DNA of 64,000 bases from Melioribacter roseus (GTDB lineage Bacteria > Bacteroidota > Ignavibacteria > Ignavibacteriales > Melioribacteraceae). The notes under the pieces were generated by a model. The model made no database searches. It was not told the origin of the DNA and saw nothing but the letters and a program-made list of their open reading frames with translations. The position numbers were made by a program, and so were the translations under genes. The DNA lies in the NCBI GenBank assembly GCA_020724265.1, contig DYHH01000003.1, forward strand, positions 180,682-244,681, read 5' to 3'. Of this stretch, positions 26,231-36,987 are shown in pieces (positions within the stretch are counted from its first letter, which is position 1; every line of letters begins with the position of its first letter).

Positions 26231-26626
26231 TTATTTTAAGAAATCTTCTCCAAATGAGTGGGGAATAAGTTCGGTTATTTTGTACTTTATAATTTCTTCT
26301 TTAGCATTGATTAATATTACATCCAAATCTTTTCCGCAAAGGTCTAATAATACTTGTCTGCAGGCACCACATGGCGGACAGTAATCTTCTGCATCGCTTG
26401 CAATTGCAATTGACTTAAACTTTCTTTGACCTTCTATAATTGCTTGAAATACTGCAGTTCTTTCAGCGCAAATTGTTAGACTATAAGAAGATGTTTCTAT
26501 ATTTCCACCATTATAAACTTTTCCGTCTTCAGCTAATAGCGCTGCACCAACGTGAAATTTTGAGTAAGTCGGCATTGCTTTTGACTTTGCTTCTACAGCT
26601 AACTTGCCGAGCGATAGATCATCCAT
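26231..26626 (-). CDS. cdd: cytidine deaminase
   Basis: Zinc enzyme converting (deoxy)cytidine to (deoxy)uridine. Seen: [12 protein letters not shown] substrate region, zinc/catalytic motif TICAERTAV (C53, E55) and [11 protein letters not shown] (C86, C89). The 131-residue length fits the homotetrameric small form. It appears to be the first gene of the nucleoside salvage run, 55 bp after the glycosyltransferase gene. Confidence 0.96.
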   Translation of the reverse strand: MDDLSLGKLAVEAKSKAMPTYSKFHVGAALLAEDGKVYNGGNIETSSYSLTICAERTAVFQAIIEGQRKFKSIAIASDAEDYCPPCGACRQVLLDLCGKDLDVILINAKEEIIKYKITELIPHSFGEDFLK

Positions 26627-26681
26627 TTTTACCTCAATTAATCCGTTAAAAATAACTTATTAAAAATATAATTCAAAAATT

Positions 26682-27662
26682 TCATTTCCATTTTGTTTTA
26701 CCAAATGTTGCTTTTAAGTAATTAACAATTATCAGTAATTCATAAATTATCTGCAGATAAACAGACTCTGCAATTCCAAATTTATATCCGAAATGTTTTT
26801 GTTTGACTTGAACGGTAATTACATCGAAAATCAATTTTATTACAAACGGTAGAGCAAACAATATATCTATGAATGTTAGAACAACAGAAAATAGGAAACT
26901 AAGATTAAGAAGATGCCAAATACCAAGAAAAATTTTATGCTTAAGCAAATAATAATTTGATGACGCAGTATGACGAGCTTTTTGAATTAAATATTCTTTG
27001 AATTTATTCTTTGTTGATGAATAAACAAAAGCGTCCGGAATCTCAACCGTTCCAATTTTCATATTATGCTTAATTGCTTCTTGCAGTAACAGATCATCAT
27101 CGCCGCTTATTGTTTTTGTCGTATTCTTGTATCCTTCTAAATTATCAAATGCTGTTTTTCTAAAACCAAAACTACGAGCTGCAGCAGAATAGGGAAATCC
27201 CATCTTAGCGACTGTAAACATTAGTAGTTGTGAACGAAGATTTTCGAAACAAGAAATTTTATTTACAAAACTATTTTTTTGATGAAAGGGAGCGATACCG
27301 AAAATGAAATCGTAACCTTGCTTAAATTTTTCGGCGAAACTATTTAACCATTCCGGTTGAGGTTCACAATCGGCATCGGTTATCATTATGTATTCATATT
27401 TAGCGTGTGAAATACCAATTTCTAATGCACCTCTTTTGCCGGAGTATTTTTTATTATGTGATTCGTAAATACTTATATATGTGTTTTCTTTGATGAAGTT
27501 TTCTATGATGATTTTAGTATTATCGGTTGATTGATCATCAATAAAGATAATTTCGAAATATTCTTTTGGATAATTCAGTTTAGTGAGTGAATTAAAAAGC
27601 AAAGGAAGATTTTGCTCTTCGTTTTTAGCTGCGATTATTATTGAGAATTTTATTTGTGGCAT
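26682..27662 (-). CDS. family 2 glycosyltransferase
   Basis: 326-residue GT-A fold inverting transferase with C-terminal membrane helices (about 225-320). Seen: FSIIIAAKNEEQNLP, FIDDQSTDNT (about 39-48, nucleotide-sugar binding), MITDADCEPQP (DxD, about 92-102) and GDDDLLLQEAI, followed by a basic segment and two or three hydrophobic stretches. Likely adds a sugar to a lipid or surface polymer at the inner membrane; the acceptor cannot be told. It lies 21 bp after the helicase gene. Confidence 0.9.
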   Translation of the reverse strand: MPQIKFSIIIAAKNEEQNLPLLFNSLTKLNYPKEYFEIIFIDDQSTDNTKIIIENFIKENTYISIYESHNKKYSGKRGALEIGISHAKYEYIMITDADCEPQPEWLNSFAEKFKQGYDFIFGIAPFHQKNSFVNKISCFENLRSQLLMFTVAKMGFPYSAAARSFGFRKTAFDNLEGYKNTTKTISGDDDLLLQEAIKHNMKIGTVEIPDAFVYSSTKNKFKEYLIQKARHTASSNYYLLKHKIFLGIWHLLNLSFLFSVVLTFIDILFALPFVIKLIFDVITVQVKQKHFGYKFGIAESVYLQIIYELLIIVNYLKATFGKTKWK

Positions 27663-27683
27663 AATAAATTCAAAAAATTATTT

Positions 27684-29681
27684 TTAAAACTCTTCTTCAA
27701 GCAGCCACTCTTCAGCAAGTTCATCCGAAATTCCTTGAATAAATCTGGATGGTTTTGAAATTGTAACCCCTTGAAACCTATCAAAGATATTCATCGGATA
27801 TGAGACAAATAGATTTTGTTTAGCTCTTGTTGAGGCAACATACATTAATCGTCTTTCTTCTTCCAATGCTTCAATACTTTCGTAAGATTGACCGGAAGGG
27901 AACATTCCTTCTAAAGCATGAATAATAAATACCGAATGCCACTCTAATCCTTTTGCGGAATGAATGGTTGAAAGTACTAACTTTTCATTTTCTTTATCTT
28001 CGGCTTCAACGTCAGTAACAGTATCTTGAGGAGGTTCAAGCGCCATATCAGCTAAAAAGCTGTCAAGACTTCTATAATTTTCAGCGATGTTTACAAAAAC
28101 TTCCAAATCTTTTTTTCGTTTGTTGAAGTCATCATATTTGTTCATAAAAAGCGGGTCGTAATATTTTATAGCCTGCATTGCTTTCTCTGCCGGTGTTTCC
28201 TTTTTCGAGTGAAGATCATGAAGTAATACAAATAGTTGATAAAGTTTTTCTCCGAAAGATGATCTTTCTGCAATTGCATCGGGATTTGATTTAAAATGAA
28301 TTTTGTTCTGTGATATTTCATCCAGAATCATTTGTGCTTTTTTCGGACCGATACCTTCATGCAAAAGTAAAATTCTATACCAGCTAACAAAATCTTTTGG
28401 ATTAGCTGCAATACGCATAAATGCTAAAACATCCTTAACATGCGCGGTTTCTACAAATTTCATCCCGCCAAATTTTACGAAAGGAATGTTTGCTTTATTC
28501 AATTCAATTTCCAGGTCGAAAGAGAAATATGAATTTCTAAAGAGAATAGCTATATCACTAAGCGGAACTTCTTCCTCGCGGAGTTCTAAGATTTTATCAA
28601 CTATAAATCTTGACTGCATATTCTCTGTTGCTGCCGAAACTATTGCCGGTAATTCTCCAAACGGTTTTCTTGTGAAAAGATGTTTCTCGTATTTTTCTAT
28701 TGCATGATCTATTATATAATTGGCAAAGTTCAAAACCGATTGCGTACTTCGGTAATTCTCTTCTAATTTAATTATCTCCACATTTTCAAAGAGATTCGGG
28801 AAATCCATAATATTTTTAAAATTTGCACCACGGAATGAATAGATTGATTGTGAATCATCACCAACAACCATAACATTATTATGATTCTGAGCCAATCCTT
28901 GAACAATATCCGCTTGCAATTTATTAGTATCTTGATATTCATCAACCATTACAAATTTTATTGTTGAAAGTAGATTCTTGGCACCGGGCGAAAGATCAAA
29001 AAGAAATTTTCTTAAATAAATAAGTAAGTCGTCATAATCGAGCAAACTGTTTTGCTTTTTATATGATTGATAGATTTTTTCTATTTCAAGAATTTGATCC
29101 GTGAATTTCGCGAAATGCGGATAGTCTATTTCAAGTATTTCTTCAATCTTTCTACCTGTATTTACACTTAACGATAATACTTTAAAGATTGTTTGCTTAT
29201 TCGGGAAACGTTTTTTTAATTCTTGTAAATTTAGTTGACCACGAATAAGATTAATTACGTCTTCGCTGTCACCTTGATCGAGAATAATAAAACCGGAATT
29301 GAGTCCGACATCTTTAGCATATTTTCTCAAAGTAAGATTTGCAAACGAGTGGAAAGTGCCGCCATTAATCTTTGAGCATCGGTTATCTAGTAATAAAGCA
29401 GCGCGGTTCATCATCTCGCGTGCGGCTTTTCTTGTAAATGTTAAAAGAAGAATTGATTTTGGATCATAACCCATTTCAACAAGTCGAGCAACGCGGTAAA
29501 CTAATGTTCTTGTCTTTCCGGTACCCGCACCGGCAATTAAGAGATATGCTCCTTCTACTGATTTTACTGCTTCAAACTGAGCCGGGTTTAATTCATTTTC
29601 ATAATTAATAGAAAAGCGGGCTTCGGTTTTTGCATTGAAGCCCGCTTTATCAATCCTGGTAAGCTTATATTTCTTTGCCAT
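27684..29681 (-). CDS. UvrD/PcrA-type ATP-dependent DNA helicase
   Basis: 665-residue superfamily 1A 3'-5' helicase. Motifs in order: LNPAQFEAV (Q motif), AGAGTGKT (about 50-57, Walker A), TFTRKAAREM (Ia), VDEYQDTNKLQ (II), VGDDSQSIYSFRGA (III), LEENYRSTQSVL (IV), STIHSAKGLEWHSVF (V) and EERRLMYVASTRAK (VI). It lacks a C-terminal nuclease domain, so it is not RecB/AddA. Probably acts in repair or fork clearance. It overlaps the upstream hypothetical gene by one base. Confidence 0.93.
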   Translation of the reverse strand: MAKKYKLTRIDKAGFNAKTEARFSINYENELNPAQFEAVKSVEGAYLLIAGAGTGKTRTLVYRVARLVEMGYDPKSILLLTFTRKAAREMMNRAALLLDNRCSKINGGTFHSFANLTLRKYAKDVGLNSGFIILDQGDSEDVINLIRGQLNLQELKKRFPNKQTIFKVLSLSVNTGRKIEEILEIDYPHFAKFTDQILEIEKIYQSYKKQNSLLDYDDLLIYLRKFLFDLSPGAKNLLSTIKFVMVDEYQDTNKLQADIVQGLAQNHNNVMVVGDDSQSIYSFRGANFKNIMDFPNLFENVEIIKLEENYRSTQSVLNFANYIIDHAIEKYEKHLFTRKPFGELPAIVSAATENMQSRFIVDKILELREEEVPLSDIAILFRNSYFSFDLEIELNKANIPFVKFGGMKFVETAHVKDVLAFMRIAANPKDFVSWYRILLLHEGIGPKKAQMILDEISQNKIHFKSNPDAIAERSSFGEKLYQLFVLLHDLHSKKETPAEKAMQAIKYYDPLFMNKYDDFNKRKKDLEVFVNIAENYRSLDSFLADMALEPPQDTVTDVEAEDKENEKLVLSTIHSAKGLEWHSVFIIHALEGMFPSGQSYESIEALEEERRLMYVASTRAKQNLFVSYPMNIFDRFQGVTISKPSRFIQGISDELAEEWLLEEEF

Positions 29682-30268
29682 TATCTGCGGTGAGCTTTAG
29701 GTTTATTCAATATTTCGGAAACTAAAATATATTCTCTTATGGATTCCGGATTTGCAATTTTCTTTCTGATATTTTTTACAAATGATGAAGAATATTCCGA
29801 TTCACTAAGTTCTTCCACTTCTATTGAATCGGGAAGTTTTGCCATACTTTTTTTAGCATCGGAAATTTTCTTCTCAAGGGATTTTACCGGGTCAATAAAT
29901 TCCGTTTGCTTGGCTTCAGAACGTTTCTTAGAATATCTAACAGTTTCGATTCCAATAGAATCTTCGTAATCTTCTTCCGGATTCCAGGTTGTTTCATGAT
30001 AGCCAACGGGATCTAATACTTCAGCATTTCTATCGGAAGAAGATCGAGACGTAGATTTTGATTCTTCCGGAATTTTTAGACCGAATAATTGTTCAAGAAT
30101 ATCCGATGTTGATTCTTGTTTCTTCTCTTTAGATGTACTTGTTGTACTGCTTGTAGTTTGGGATTGCTGTTGGCGTTGTTGCTGCTGCTTTTTCTTTTTT
30201 CCCAAAAAACTTTGAAGTATAGAAAAAATGAAGAAAAGAATTATCAGATATTCAAATAAATTATCCAT
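29681..30268 (-). CDS. Gln/Ser-rich membrane-anchored protein of unknown function
   Basis: 195 residues: a single N-terminal hydrophobic segment (about 5-22), then KKKK and a low-complexity Gln/Ser/Thr stretch (about 25-60), then a charged region with [17 protein letters not shown] and a C-terminal part ending [32 protein letters not shown]. No known domain recognised. Its start overlaps the floA stop by 8 bp and its stop overlaps the helicase start by one base, so the three genes are one unit. The anchor next to FloA suggests a membrane role, which is inference. Confidence 0.75.
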   Translation of the reverse strand: MDNLFEYLIILFFIFSILQSFLGKKKKQQQQRQQQSQTTSSTTSTSKEKKQESTSDILEQLFGLKIPEESKSTSRSSSDRNAEVLDPVGYHETTWNPEEDYEDSIGIETVRYSKKRSEAKQTEFIDPVKSLEKKISDAKKSMAKLPDSIEVEELSESEYSSSFVKNIRKKIANPESIREYILVSEILNKPKAHRR

Positions 30269-31256
30269 TCTGATCCTTATCTTTTTTATCCTCAGGTTTT
30301 GCGATTGTATTTCGCATATCGGTATCAGCTTGAATGTTTCTCAGATTATAATAATCCATAATTCCTAAATTTCCTGCTCTGAAAGCTTCTGATATTGCTT
30401 TCGGAATTTCAGCTTCTGCTTCAACAACTTTAGCGCGCATTTCTGCAACTCTTGCTTTCATTTCTTGTTCGGTTGCAACTGCAGCTGCTCTTCTTTCTTC
30501 TGCTTTTGCTCTTGCTACTTTCAAATCTGCTTCAGCTTGATCCGTCTGCAAAATAGCACCGATGTTTGTTCCAACATCTACGTCTGCAATATCAATCGAA
30601 AGAATTTCGAACGCTGTACCGGAATCTAATCCTTTTGATAACACAACTTTAGAAATACTATCCGGATTTTCAAGAACTGCTTTGTGTGTATCGCTTGAAC
30701 CGATTGTCGATACAATACCTTCGCCAACACGTGCAAGAATTGTTGCTTCACCGGCACCACCGACCAATCTTTCAATATTTGCGCGAACCGTTATTCTTGC
30801 AATTGCTTTTAACTGAATACCATCTTTAGCTACTGCTGCAACAAGTGGAGTTTCAATTACTTTTGGAAGTACGGACATTTTAACTGCTTCTAGAACATCT
30901 CTTCCTGCCAGATCAATTGCTGCGGCTTTTTCGAAACTTAAACTTAAATTTGCTTTGTTAGCGGAAATAAGTGCGTTGACAACTTTTATAACATTTCCGC
31001 CTGCTAAATAATGGGCTTCCAATAGCGGTGTCTCTAAATCAATACCTGCTTTTGTTGCTGAAATTTGACTTCTGACAATGACCGGAGGTGAAACTTTCCT
31101 GAGTCTCATCCCTACAAGATCTTTGAATATTTTTAATCTAACACCGGAAAAATATGCTGTTATGAATAATCCGATCGGAACAAAATAGAAGAAAAGCAAT
31201 AAGAAAAACACTGCTCCAATAATTATTAATATTGATACACCTGATACTGCGTCCAT
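30261..31256 (-). CDS. floA: flotillin-like protein FloA
   Basis: Bacterial flotillin that organises functional membrane microdomains. Seen: one N-terminal hydrophobic hairpin (about 8-32), then [21 protein letters not shown], an SPHB-type middle ([21 protein letters not shown]) and the coiled coil with Ala/Glu-rich repeats (about 245-295) ending [19 protein letters not shown]. The 331-residue length is the family's. Divergent from clpC across 203 bp. Confidence 0.95.
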   Translation of the reverse strand: MDAVSGVSILIIIGAVFFLLLFFYFVPIGLFITAYFSGVRLKIFKDLVGMRLRKVSPPVIVRSQISATKAGIDLETPLLEAHYLAGGNVIKVVNALISANKANLSLSFEKAAAIDLAGRDVLEAVKMSVLPKVIETPLVAAVAKDGIQLKAIARITVRANIERLVGGAGEATILARVGEGIVSTIGSSDTHKAVLENPDSISKVVLSKGLDSGTAFEILSIDIADVDVGTNIGAILQTDQAEADLKVARAKAEERRAAAVATEQEMKARVAEMRAKVVEAEAEIPKAISEAFRAGNLGIMDYYNLRNIQADTDMRNTIAKPEDKKDKDQNG

Positions 31257-31446
31257 TGTTACTCCTTTTTATTTGTCTTTATTGGTAGTAAATTAACAAA
31301 AAAAACTACAATGTTCTAAAAAACCGGAAATCATTTATGGATTGTATAATTTCTGCATCTTTTGTTATCTTGTAATCAGGATACATTATATGTATTTTTG
31401 AAACAATTTTAATCACATATATGTTAGAGATAAAAACAAATTAGGT

Positions 31447-31452
31447 AAAGGA
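31447..31452 (+). promoter_or_regulatory. ribosome binding site of clpC
   Basis: AAAGGA seven bases before the ATG of clpC. Clear purine-rich sites are uncommon in this window. In the rest of the 203-bp gap to floA I see only a weak TTGTTA / CATTAT promoter candidate (31362-31389) and no strong operator. Confidence 0.6.
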
Positions 31453-31459
31453 TATTATT

Positions 31460-34015
31460 ATGGACGGAAATTTTTCCGAAAGAGTACAAGAAGTAATTAG
31501 ATTAAGCAGAGAAGAAGCTCTAAGATTAGGGCATGATTATATAGGTACCGAACATCTTCTTCTCGGAATTATTCGCGAAGGTCAAGGTGTTGCGGTTAAA
31601 ATTCTTCGAAACCTTGATGTAGAACTTATTAAATTAAAAAAGGCAATCGAAGATACGGTTAGAAGTGCCGGTGGTACTTTAACAATCGGTAATATCCCGT
31701 TAACAAAGCAAGCCGAAAAAGTTCTCAAAATAACTCAGATCGAATCAAAAATATATAAATCCGACGTTATTGGTACTGAACATATTCTACTTTCTCTTCT
31801 TAGAGATGAAGATAATATCGCAACTCAAATTCTGCATCAGTTTAATGTAAATTATGATACTGCAAGAGCCGAATTAAATTCTATTCTAAGTACAAAAGAT
31901 CCTGATCAGCCGACGAAAGGTTTTACTCATCCCGGTGCTCCACAATCAAAGGGGGGACAAAAAACCGAAAGAACTAAAACTCCCGTCTTGGATAATTTCG
32001 GAAGGGATTTGACAAAATTTGCTGCCGATGATAAACTTGATCCTGTAATCGGGCGTGAGAAAGAAATTGAAAGAGTTGCTCAAGTTTTAAGTAGAAGAAA
32101 GAAAAATAATCCTGTATTAATAGGTGAGCCTGGAGTTGGTAAAACAGCTATAGCCGAAGGTTTGGCTCTTAGAATTCATCAAAGAAAAGTTCCAAGAATT
32201 CTTCAGGATAAAAGAATTGTTACTTTAGATTTAGCCGGGTTAGTTGCAGGTACTAAGTATCGCGGTCAATTTGAAGAAAGAATGAAAGCATTAATGACCG
32301 AACTTGAAAAAGCTGATGATGTAATATTATTTATTGATGAATTGCATACAATAGTAGGTGCCGGAGGTGCTTCCGGTTCACTCGATGCATCAAATATGTT
32401 TAAGCCGGCTTTAGCTCGCGGCGATATTCAATGTATTGGTGCAACTACATTAGATGAATACCGGAAATATATTGAAACTGACGGTGCATTGGATAGACGA
32501 TTCCAGAAAGTGATGGTTGATCCGCCGTCTATTGATGAAACAATTGAAATTTTAGAACATATTAAAGTTAAGTATGAAGAGCATCATCGAGTAAAATATT
32601 CAAATGAAGCAATTACTTCCGCTGTTAAAATGAGTGCAAGATATATTACAGATCGACATTTACCCGATAAAGCAATTGATGTTATTGACGAAGCCGGGTC
32701 GCGTGTTCACATGGGAAATTTTACCGTTAGTGAAGAAATTCTAAAACTCGAAGAAGAAATTGAGAAAGTTAAGTATGAGAAAATCCGTGTTGTTAAAGAA
32801 CAAGATTATGAACAAGCCGCAAGGTTAAGAGATAAAGAAAGAACTTTACAGTCTGATCTTGAAATTGCAAAAAGAGAATGGGATGCCAAAACAAAAGATA
32901 TAATTCATGATGTTTCCGAAGACGATATTGCAACTGTTGTATCAATGATGACCGGAATTCCGGTTACTCGTGTTGTTCAAGCAGAATCTGAAAAACTTCT
33001 TAAAATGGAAGAAGCTCTTAAATCTAAAATTGTGGGGCAAGATGAAGCGGTAATTAAACTAACCAAAGCAATTCGTAGAACAAGAGCCGGTTTGAAGAAT
33101 CCGCATAGACCGATTGGCAGTTTTATTTTCTTAGGTCCCACCGGTGTTGGAAAAACTGAACTTGCTAAAGTTTTAGCAAGATATCTTTTCGATTCGGACG
33201 AAGCTTTGATTCGAATTGATATGAGTGAATACATGGAAAAATATTCGGTTTCTCGTTTGGTAGGCGCACCTCCCGGATATGTTGGATATGAAGAGGGTGG
33301 CCAATTAACTGAAAAAGTAAGACGTAAACCTTACTCGGTAGTTCTTTTTGATGAAATCGAAAAAGCTCATCCCGATGTATTTAATATATTGCTTCAAGTA
33401 CTTGATGACGGACAATTAACAGATAGTTTAGGAAGAAGAGTTGACTTCAAAAATACAATTATCATTATGACTTCCAACGTTGGTACAAAAGATATTAAAG
33501 CTACCGGCGGAATCGGCTTTGCTGATGAATCCGAAGCGAATGCTTACGAAAAATTAAAGAATACTGTTGAAGATGCAATGAAAAAACTTTTCAACCCGGA
33601 ATTCTTAAACAGAATTGATGAAGCAATTGTTTTCAGAAATCTTGAAATTGATGACATTAAGAAAATAATTCTGATAGAAATAAAAGAATTGGTAAAGAAT
33701 GTTGAAGACAACAAGATGGAAATAGAACTTGACAAATCCGCTCTCGAATTTTTAGCAGATAAAGGATTCGATCAAAAGTATGGTGCGCGTCCTTTAAAAC
33801 GTGCAATTCAAAAATATATTGAAGACCCGCTTGCAGAGGAAATGCTGCTCGGTCATTTCAAAGAGGGAAGTAAAATTGTTGTAAAACATAAAAAAAATAC
33901 CGAAGAACTATATTTTGTTTCACCTAAATCATCATCTAAGAAATCAGATGGTGATGAAGAAGTTAGTGATAATGATGAAAGCAACGAGAATAAAAAAGAA
34001 GAAGCAATCGATTAA
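31460..34015 (+). CDS. clpC: ATP-dependent Clp protease ATP-binding subunit ClpC
   Basis: Hexameric AAA+ unfoldase that feeds ClpP. Seen: two Clp_N repeats (about 1-145; [14 protein letters not shown] and [11 protein letters not shown]), AAA-1 Walker [10 protein letters not shown] (about 222-230), a UVR motif (about 440-475, [14 protein letters not shown]), AAA-2 Walker [10 protein letters not shown] (about 559-567) and the D2-small domain. The UVR middle identifies ClpC rather than ClpB or ClpA. The acidic/lysine tail after about 815 is a low-complexity extension. ClpP is not in this window. phhB follows after 11 bp. Confidence 0.96.
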   Translation: MDGNFSERVQEVIRLSREEALRLGHDYIGTEHLLLGIIREGQGVAVKILRNLDVELIKLKKAIEDTVRSAGGTLTIGNIPLTKQAEKVLKITQIESKIYKSDVIGTEHILLSLLRDEDNIATQILHQFNVNYDTARAELNSILSTKDPDQPTKGFTHPGAPQSKGGQKTERTKTPVLDNFGRDLTKFAADDKLDPVIGREKEIERVAQVLSRRKKNNPVLIGEPGVGKTAIAEGLALRIHQRKVPRILQDKRIVTLDLAGLVAGTKYRGQFEERMKALMTELEKADDVILFIDELHTIVGAGGASGSLDASNMFKPALARGDIQCIGATTLDEYRKYIETDGALDRRFQKVMVDPPSIDETIEILEHIKVKYEEHHRVKYSNEAITSAVKMSARYITDRHLPDKAIDVIDEAGSRVHMGNFTVSEEILKLEEEIEKVKYEKIRVVKEQDYEQAARLRDKERTLQSDLEIAKREWDAKTKDIIHDVSEDDIATVVSMMTGIPVTRVVQAESEKLLKMEEALKSKIVGQDEAVIKLTKAIRRTRAGLKNPHRPIGSFIFLGPTGVGKTELAKVLARYLFDSDEALIRIDMSEYMEKYSVSRLVGAPPGYVGYEEGGQLTEKVRRKPYSVVLFDEIEKAHPDVFNILLQVLDDGQLTDSLGRRVDFKNTIIIMTSNVGTKDIKATGGIGFADESEANAYEKLKNTVEDAMKKLFNPEFLNRIDEAIVFRNLEIDDIKKIILIEIKELVKNVEDNKMEIELDKSALEFLADKGFDQKYGARPLKRAIQKYIEDPLAEEMLLGHFKEGSKIVVKHKKNTEELYFVSPKSSSKKSDGDEEVSDNDESNENKKEEAID

Positions 34016-34026
34016 GAAAGAATTTT

Positions 34027-34305
34027 ATGAGTAAAATGAGTGAAGAAGAAATTAATTCTGCATTAACCCGGTTGACCGGATGGAAATACGAAAATAATTC
34101 TATTGTGAAAGAATTTGAATTTAATGACTTCACCCGGTCAATCGGTTTTGTTGTTAAGGTAGGAATTGAATCCGAAAAAGCAGATCATCATCCGGATATT
34201 TTTATTCACTCATGGAATAAAGTTAAAATAATTTTATCAACTCATAGTGCAGGCGGAGTTACAGAAAAGGACATTTCTTTAGCCGAAACATTTGATTCAT
34301 TTTAA
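34027..34305 (+). CDS. phhB: 4a-hydroxytetrahydrobiopterin dehydratase (PCD/DCoH)
   Basis: Dehydrates 4a-hydroxytetrahydrobiopterin (pterin recycling for aromatic hydroxylases; related PCDs act in molybdopterin contexts). The 92-residue protein has the active-site cluster ADHHPDIFIHSWNKVKI, including the HHP motif and the conserved W, and THSAGGVTEKD. It starts 11 bp after clpC. No phenylalanine hydroxylase is seen in the window, so its substrate context is unknown. Confidence 0.92.
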   Translation: MSKMSEEEINSALTRLTGWKYENNSIVKEFEFNDFTRSIGFVVKVGIESEKADHHPDIFIHSWNKVKIILSTHSAGGVTEKDISLAETFDSF

Positions 34306-34424
34306 TTATTATTACCCCCCAAAACAGAGAATTTTTATATATAGTAAAGTTTTTGATTTTATAACCCAATCAAATTAGTTAATTTTACAAATCTATTTCA
34401 CTTTTCATTATATTAAGTACAATC

Positions 34425-35660
34425 ATGGAACAGAAAAAACTCATACGCACTTTAGATTCGATAACTTCCCGTAGATTCAAAACTGAAAACGAAATGTTGG
34501 TAGAAGTTCTTGATCAAATTGTTGCAAGAGAGCAAATTAAAGTTACAGGTGGAAGAATTTGGAAATTAAATAAATTTCTAAAAGCTTACGAATTGATTTA
34601 TCAAACCGGCGATGTTCAAAAAATTCCATCGGATTTTAAACTTCCTCTTGAAGAGTACCCCATCTTTAAAGAGATAACAAAAGAAAGAACGGTTCTTGCT
34701 AATGAAACAAACAAATTTCTAATCAGCAAAGGAATTTTTAAGTATTCGGCATCCGGTGTCGGATTAAAAATTAAAGTTGCAGATGATAGATACTACGAAT
34801 ATTTATTAGTTGTGAACAGCGAAGAAATAAATGATGACCTCGGTTATACTTTAAATATCGTTGCAACAATACTAACTTCAAAGCTAAATGCATGGCGAGC
34901 ATCTGTTTCTAGAAAAGATTTGATTGAAGATATTGATAGAGCAAAACAATTACAAAAAAGCATACTGCCCGAACACGAATATTCATTTAACAATTATGAC
35001 TTATTCGGGATAACAGTTCCTGCTAAAATAATCGGAGGTGATTTTTTCGATTATCTTGAGATTGGTGCACAAGGTGACAGACTCGGCATTGCTGTCGGTG
35101 ATGCGGCATCAAAAGGTTTAGCTGCTGCCGCCGAAGCTATGTATATCTCCGGCGCATTAAGAATGGCAAGTACATTTGAAATTAAAATTTCTCCTCTGTT
35201 TTACCGGATGAATGAATTAGTCAATAAAATTTTTGAAGACGATAAATTTGCTTCACTTTTCTACTGTGAAATTTCGTCTGATAAAAAAGGATTATGCTTA
35301 TATGCAAACGCCGGTCACAATCCACCTATATTTTATCATAAAAGTAAAGATGAATTGGTATTGTTGTATCCAACTGGTCCCCTTATTGGGCCTGCACCTC
35401 ACTCAACTTATGATACAGATAGTTTTAATTTTAGCGCCGGTGATGTATTAGTAATTTTCACCGACGGTATTACGGAAGCGGCAAACGAAAAATTTGAGTT
35501 CTATGAAGAAAAACGCTTGGAGGATTTAATTAGGAAAAATTCTTCAAAAACTCCCAAAGAAATTGCTCTTGCAATAATTGAAGATGTATCCAAGTTTTCA
35601 ACAAATGACAGCAAATATCAAGACGATAAAACAATCGTAGTGATTAAGCGAAAGGTATAA
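34425..35660 (+). CDS. SpoIIE/RsbU-type PP2C serine phosphatase with GAF-like N-domain
   Basis: 411 residues. The N-terminal half (about 20-160) looks like a GAF-type sensor fold without recognisable ligand residues. From about 165 a helix (AKQLQKSILPEHEYSFNNYDL) leads into the PP2C domain: IIGGDFFDY with D206, GDAASKGLAAAAEAMYI, NAGHNPPIFYH and IFTDGITEAANEKFEFYEE, the metal-binding Asp/Gly pattern of RsbU-like phosphatases, which dephosphorylate anti-anti-sigma factors. It ends one base before the iron-sulfur protein gene, so it is coupled to the pduS/pduT-like pair. Target unknown. Confidence 0.88.
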   Translation: MEQKKLIRTLDSITSRRFKTENEMLVEVLDQIVAREQIKVTGGRIWKLNKFLKAYELIYQTGDVQKIPSDFKLPLEEYPIFKEITKERTVLANETNKFLISKGIFKYSASGVGLKIKVADDRYYEYLLVVNSEEINDDLGYTLNIVATILTSKLNAWRASVSRKDLIEDIDRAKQLQKSILPEHEYSFNNYDLFGITVPAKIIGGDFFDYLEIGAQGDRLGIAVGDAASKGLAAAAEAMYISGALRMASTFEIKISPLFYRMNELVNKIFEDDKFASLFYCEISSDKKGLCLYANAGHNPPIFYHKSKDELVLLYPTGPLIGPAPHSTYDTDSFNFSAGDVLVIFTDGITEAANEKFEFYEEKRLEDLIRKNSSKTPKEIALAIIEDVSKFSTNDSKYQDDKTIVVIKRKV

Positions 35661-35661
35661 A

Positions 35662-36975
35662 ATGTCGTTAGACAAAAAAATATTTGATGCCGGAGTTGTT
35701 GGTGCCGGTGGTGCAGGTTTCCCAACTCATGTTAAAGCAAAATCTAAAGTTGAATTTGTACTTGCAAACGGTGCCGAATGTGAACCGTTGATTCATAAAG
35801 ATTATGAAATTATGAGAAATTTTCCGAAAGAAATTGTTCATGGCATGGAATTGATGATGCAGAATACTAATGCAAAGAAAGGTTACTTCGGCATAAAAGC
35901 AAAAAATGCGGATGCAATGGAACTTATCCAAAATGAATTTTCCAACGGGAAAATTGAAATGACAATTTTGGGAGATTTTTATCCCTCCGGTGATGAATAT
36001 GAATTGGTTTATGAAGCAACAAAACGCTTGATACCACCGCACGGCATCCCGCTTGATGTGGGTTGTGTTGTCAATAATGTAGAGACTTTTTATAATATTA
36101 GCAGAGCTTCAGAAGGTAAACCGGTAACGGAAAAATTTGTTTGTATTGCCGGTGCCGTAAAAAATCCATCTACATTTTTTGCTCCGGTAGGAACAAGTTT
36201 TGAAGAATTGATTAAACACGCCGGAGGCGCAACCGTTAATGATTTCGGTGTTTTTATAGGCGGACTTTTAATGGGGAGTTTAACTTTTGATTTATCCGAA
36301 GTTATTACCAAAACAACAGCTGCGTTAATTGTATTACCGAAGAATCATTATATGATTAATAGGATGGAACGCCCGAAAGAAGATATGAACAGAATCGGGA
36401 AATCAGCTTGCGATCAATGTACATATTGTACCGAATTCTGTCCTCGTTATTTGCTGGGTTATGATGTTCAACCCCATAAAGTAATGAGGTCACTTGTCTT
36501 TACCACATCAGGAAAAGAATTGTGGAATCAATATGCAGATTTATGTTGTGCTTGCGGTTTATGTTCATTGTATGCATGTCCGGAAGATTTATATCCACGC
36601 GAAGCCTGTGTTCAAAGCAAAGAAGAAATGAAAGCAATGGGACAAAAATATGAACAGCAAAAACCTGTGAAAGTTCATCCTATAAAAGAGGGAAGAAGAG
36701 TTCCGCTAAAACAGTTAAGAAAAAGACTGAACGTTGATGAATATGAAACACACACTCCTTTTACAAAAGAAAGCCCGAAACCAAATTCTGTAAAAATCAT
36801 GTTGAAGCAGCATGCCGGTCCTCCGGCAAAAGCTGTATTAAGCATCGGAGATATTGTAAATATTGGAGATGTAATTGCAAAACCCGAAGAAGGAAAACTT
36901 GGTTCGGTTATTCATGCATCAATTAGCGGAAAAGTTACACACATAAATGAAGAATTTATAAGAATATCAAAATAG
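35662..36975 (+). CDS. PduS/RnfC-like iron-sulfur SLBB protein
   Basis: 437-residue electron-transfer protein. N-terminal part begins GVVGAGGAGFPTHVKAKSKV and has NGAECEPLIHKDYEIMR, the Gly-rich FMN/NADH-binding layout of RnfC/NuoF-like subunits; a SLBB domain lies in the middle; then two 4Fe-4S motifs CDQCTYCTEFCP (about 252-263) and CCACGLCSLYACP (about 293-305). This matches PduS, the cobalamin reductase of propanediol microcompartments, better than RnfC (about 440 residues, same order). It is followed by a PduT-like shell gene but no other BMC gene is present in the window, which is unusual. Confidence 0.88.
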   Translation: MSLDKKIFDAGVVGAGGAGFPTHVKAKSKVEFVLANGAECEPLIHKDYEIMRNFPKEIVHGMELMMQNTNAKKGYFGIKAKNADAMELIQNEFSNGKIEMTILGDFYPSGDEYELVYEATKRLIPPHGIPLDVGCVVNNVETFYNISRASEGKPVTEKFVCIAGAVKNPSTFFAPVGTSFEELIKHAGGATVNDFGVFIGGLLMGSLTFDLSEVITKTTAALIVLPKNHYMINRMERPKEDMNRIGKSACDQCTYCTEFCPRYLLGYDVQPHKVMRSLVFTTSGKELWNQYADLCCACGLCSLYACPEDLYPREACVQSKEEMKAMGQKYEQQKPVKVHPIKEGRRVPLKQLRKRLNVDEYETHTPFTKESPKPNSVKIMLKQHAGPPAKAVLSIGDIVNIGDVIAKPEEGKLGSVIHASISGKVTHINEEFIRISK

Positions 36976-36987
36976 AAAGGTTTGGAA

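Noticed and set aside
35662-36975. RnfC subunit of an Rnf complex
   Set aside because: No rnfA, B, D, E or G gene is adjacent, and the neighbour is a BMC-T gene, so PduS-like is the better reading.
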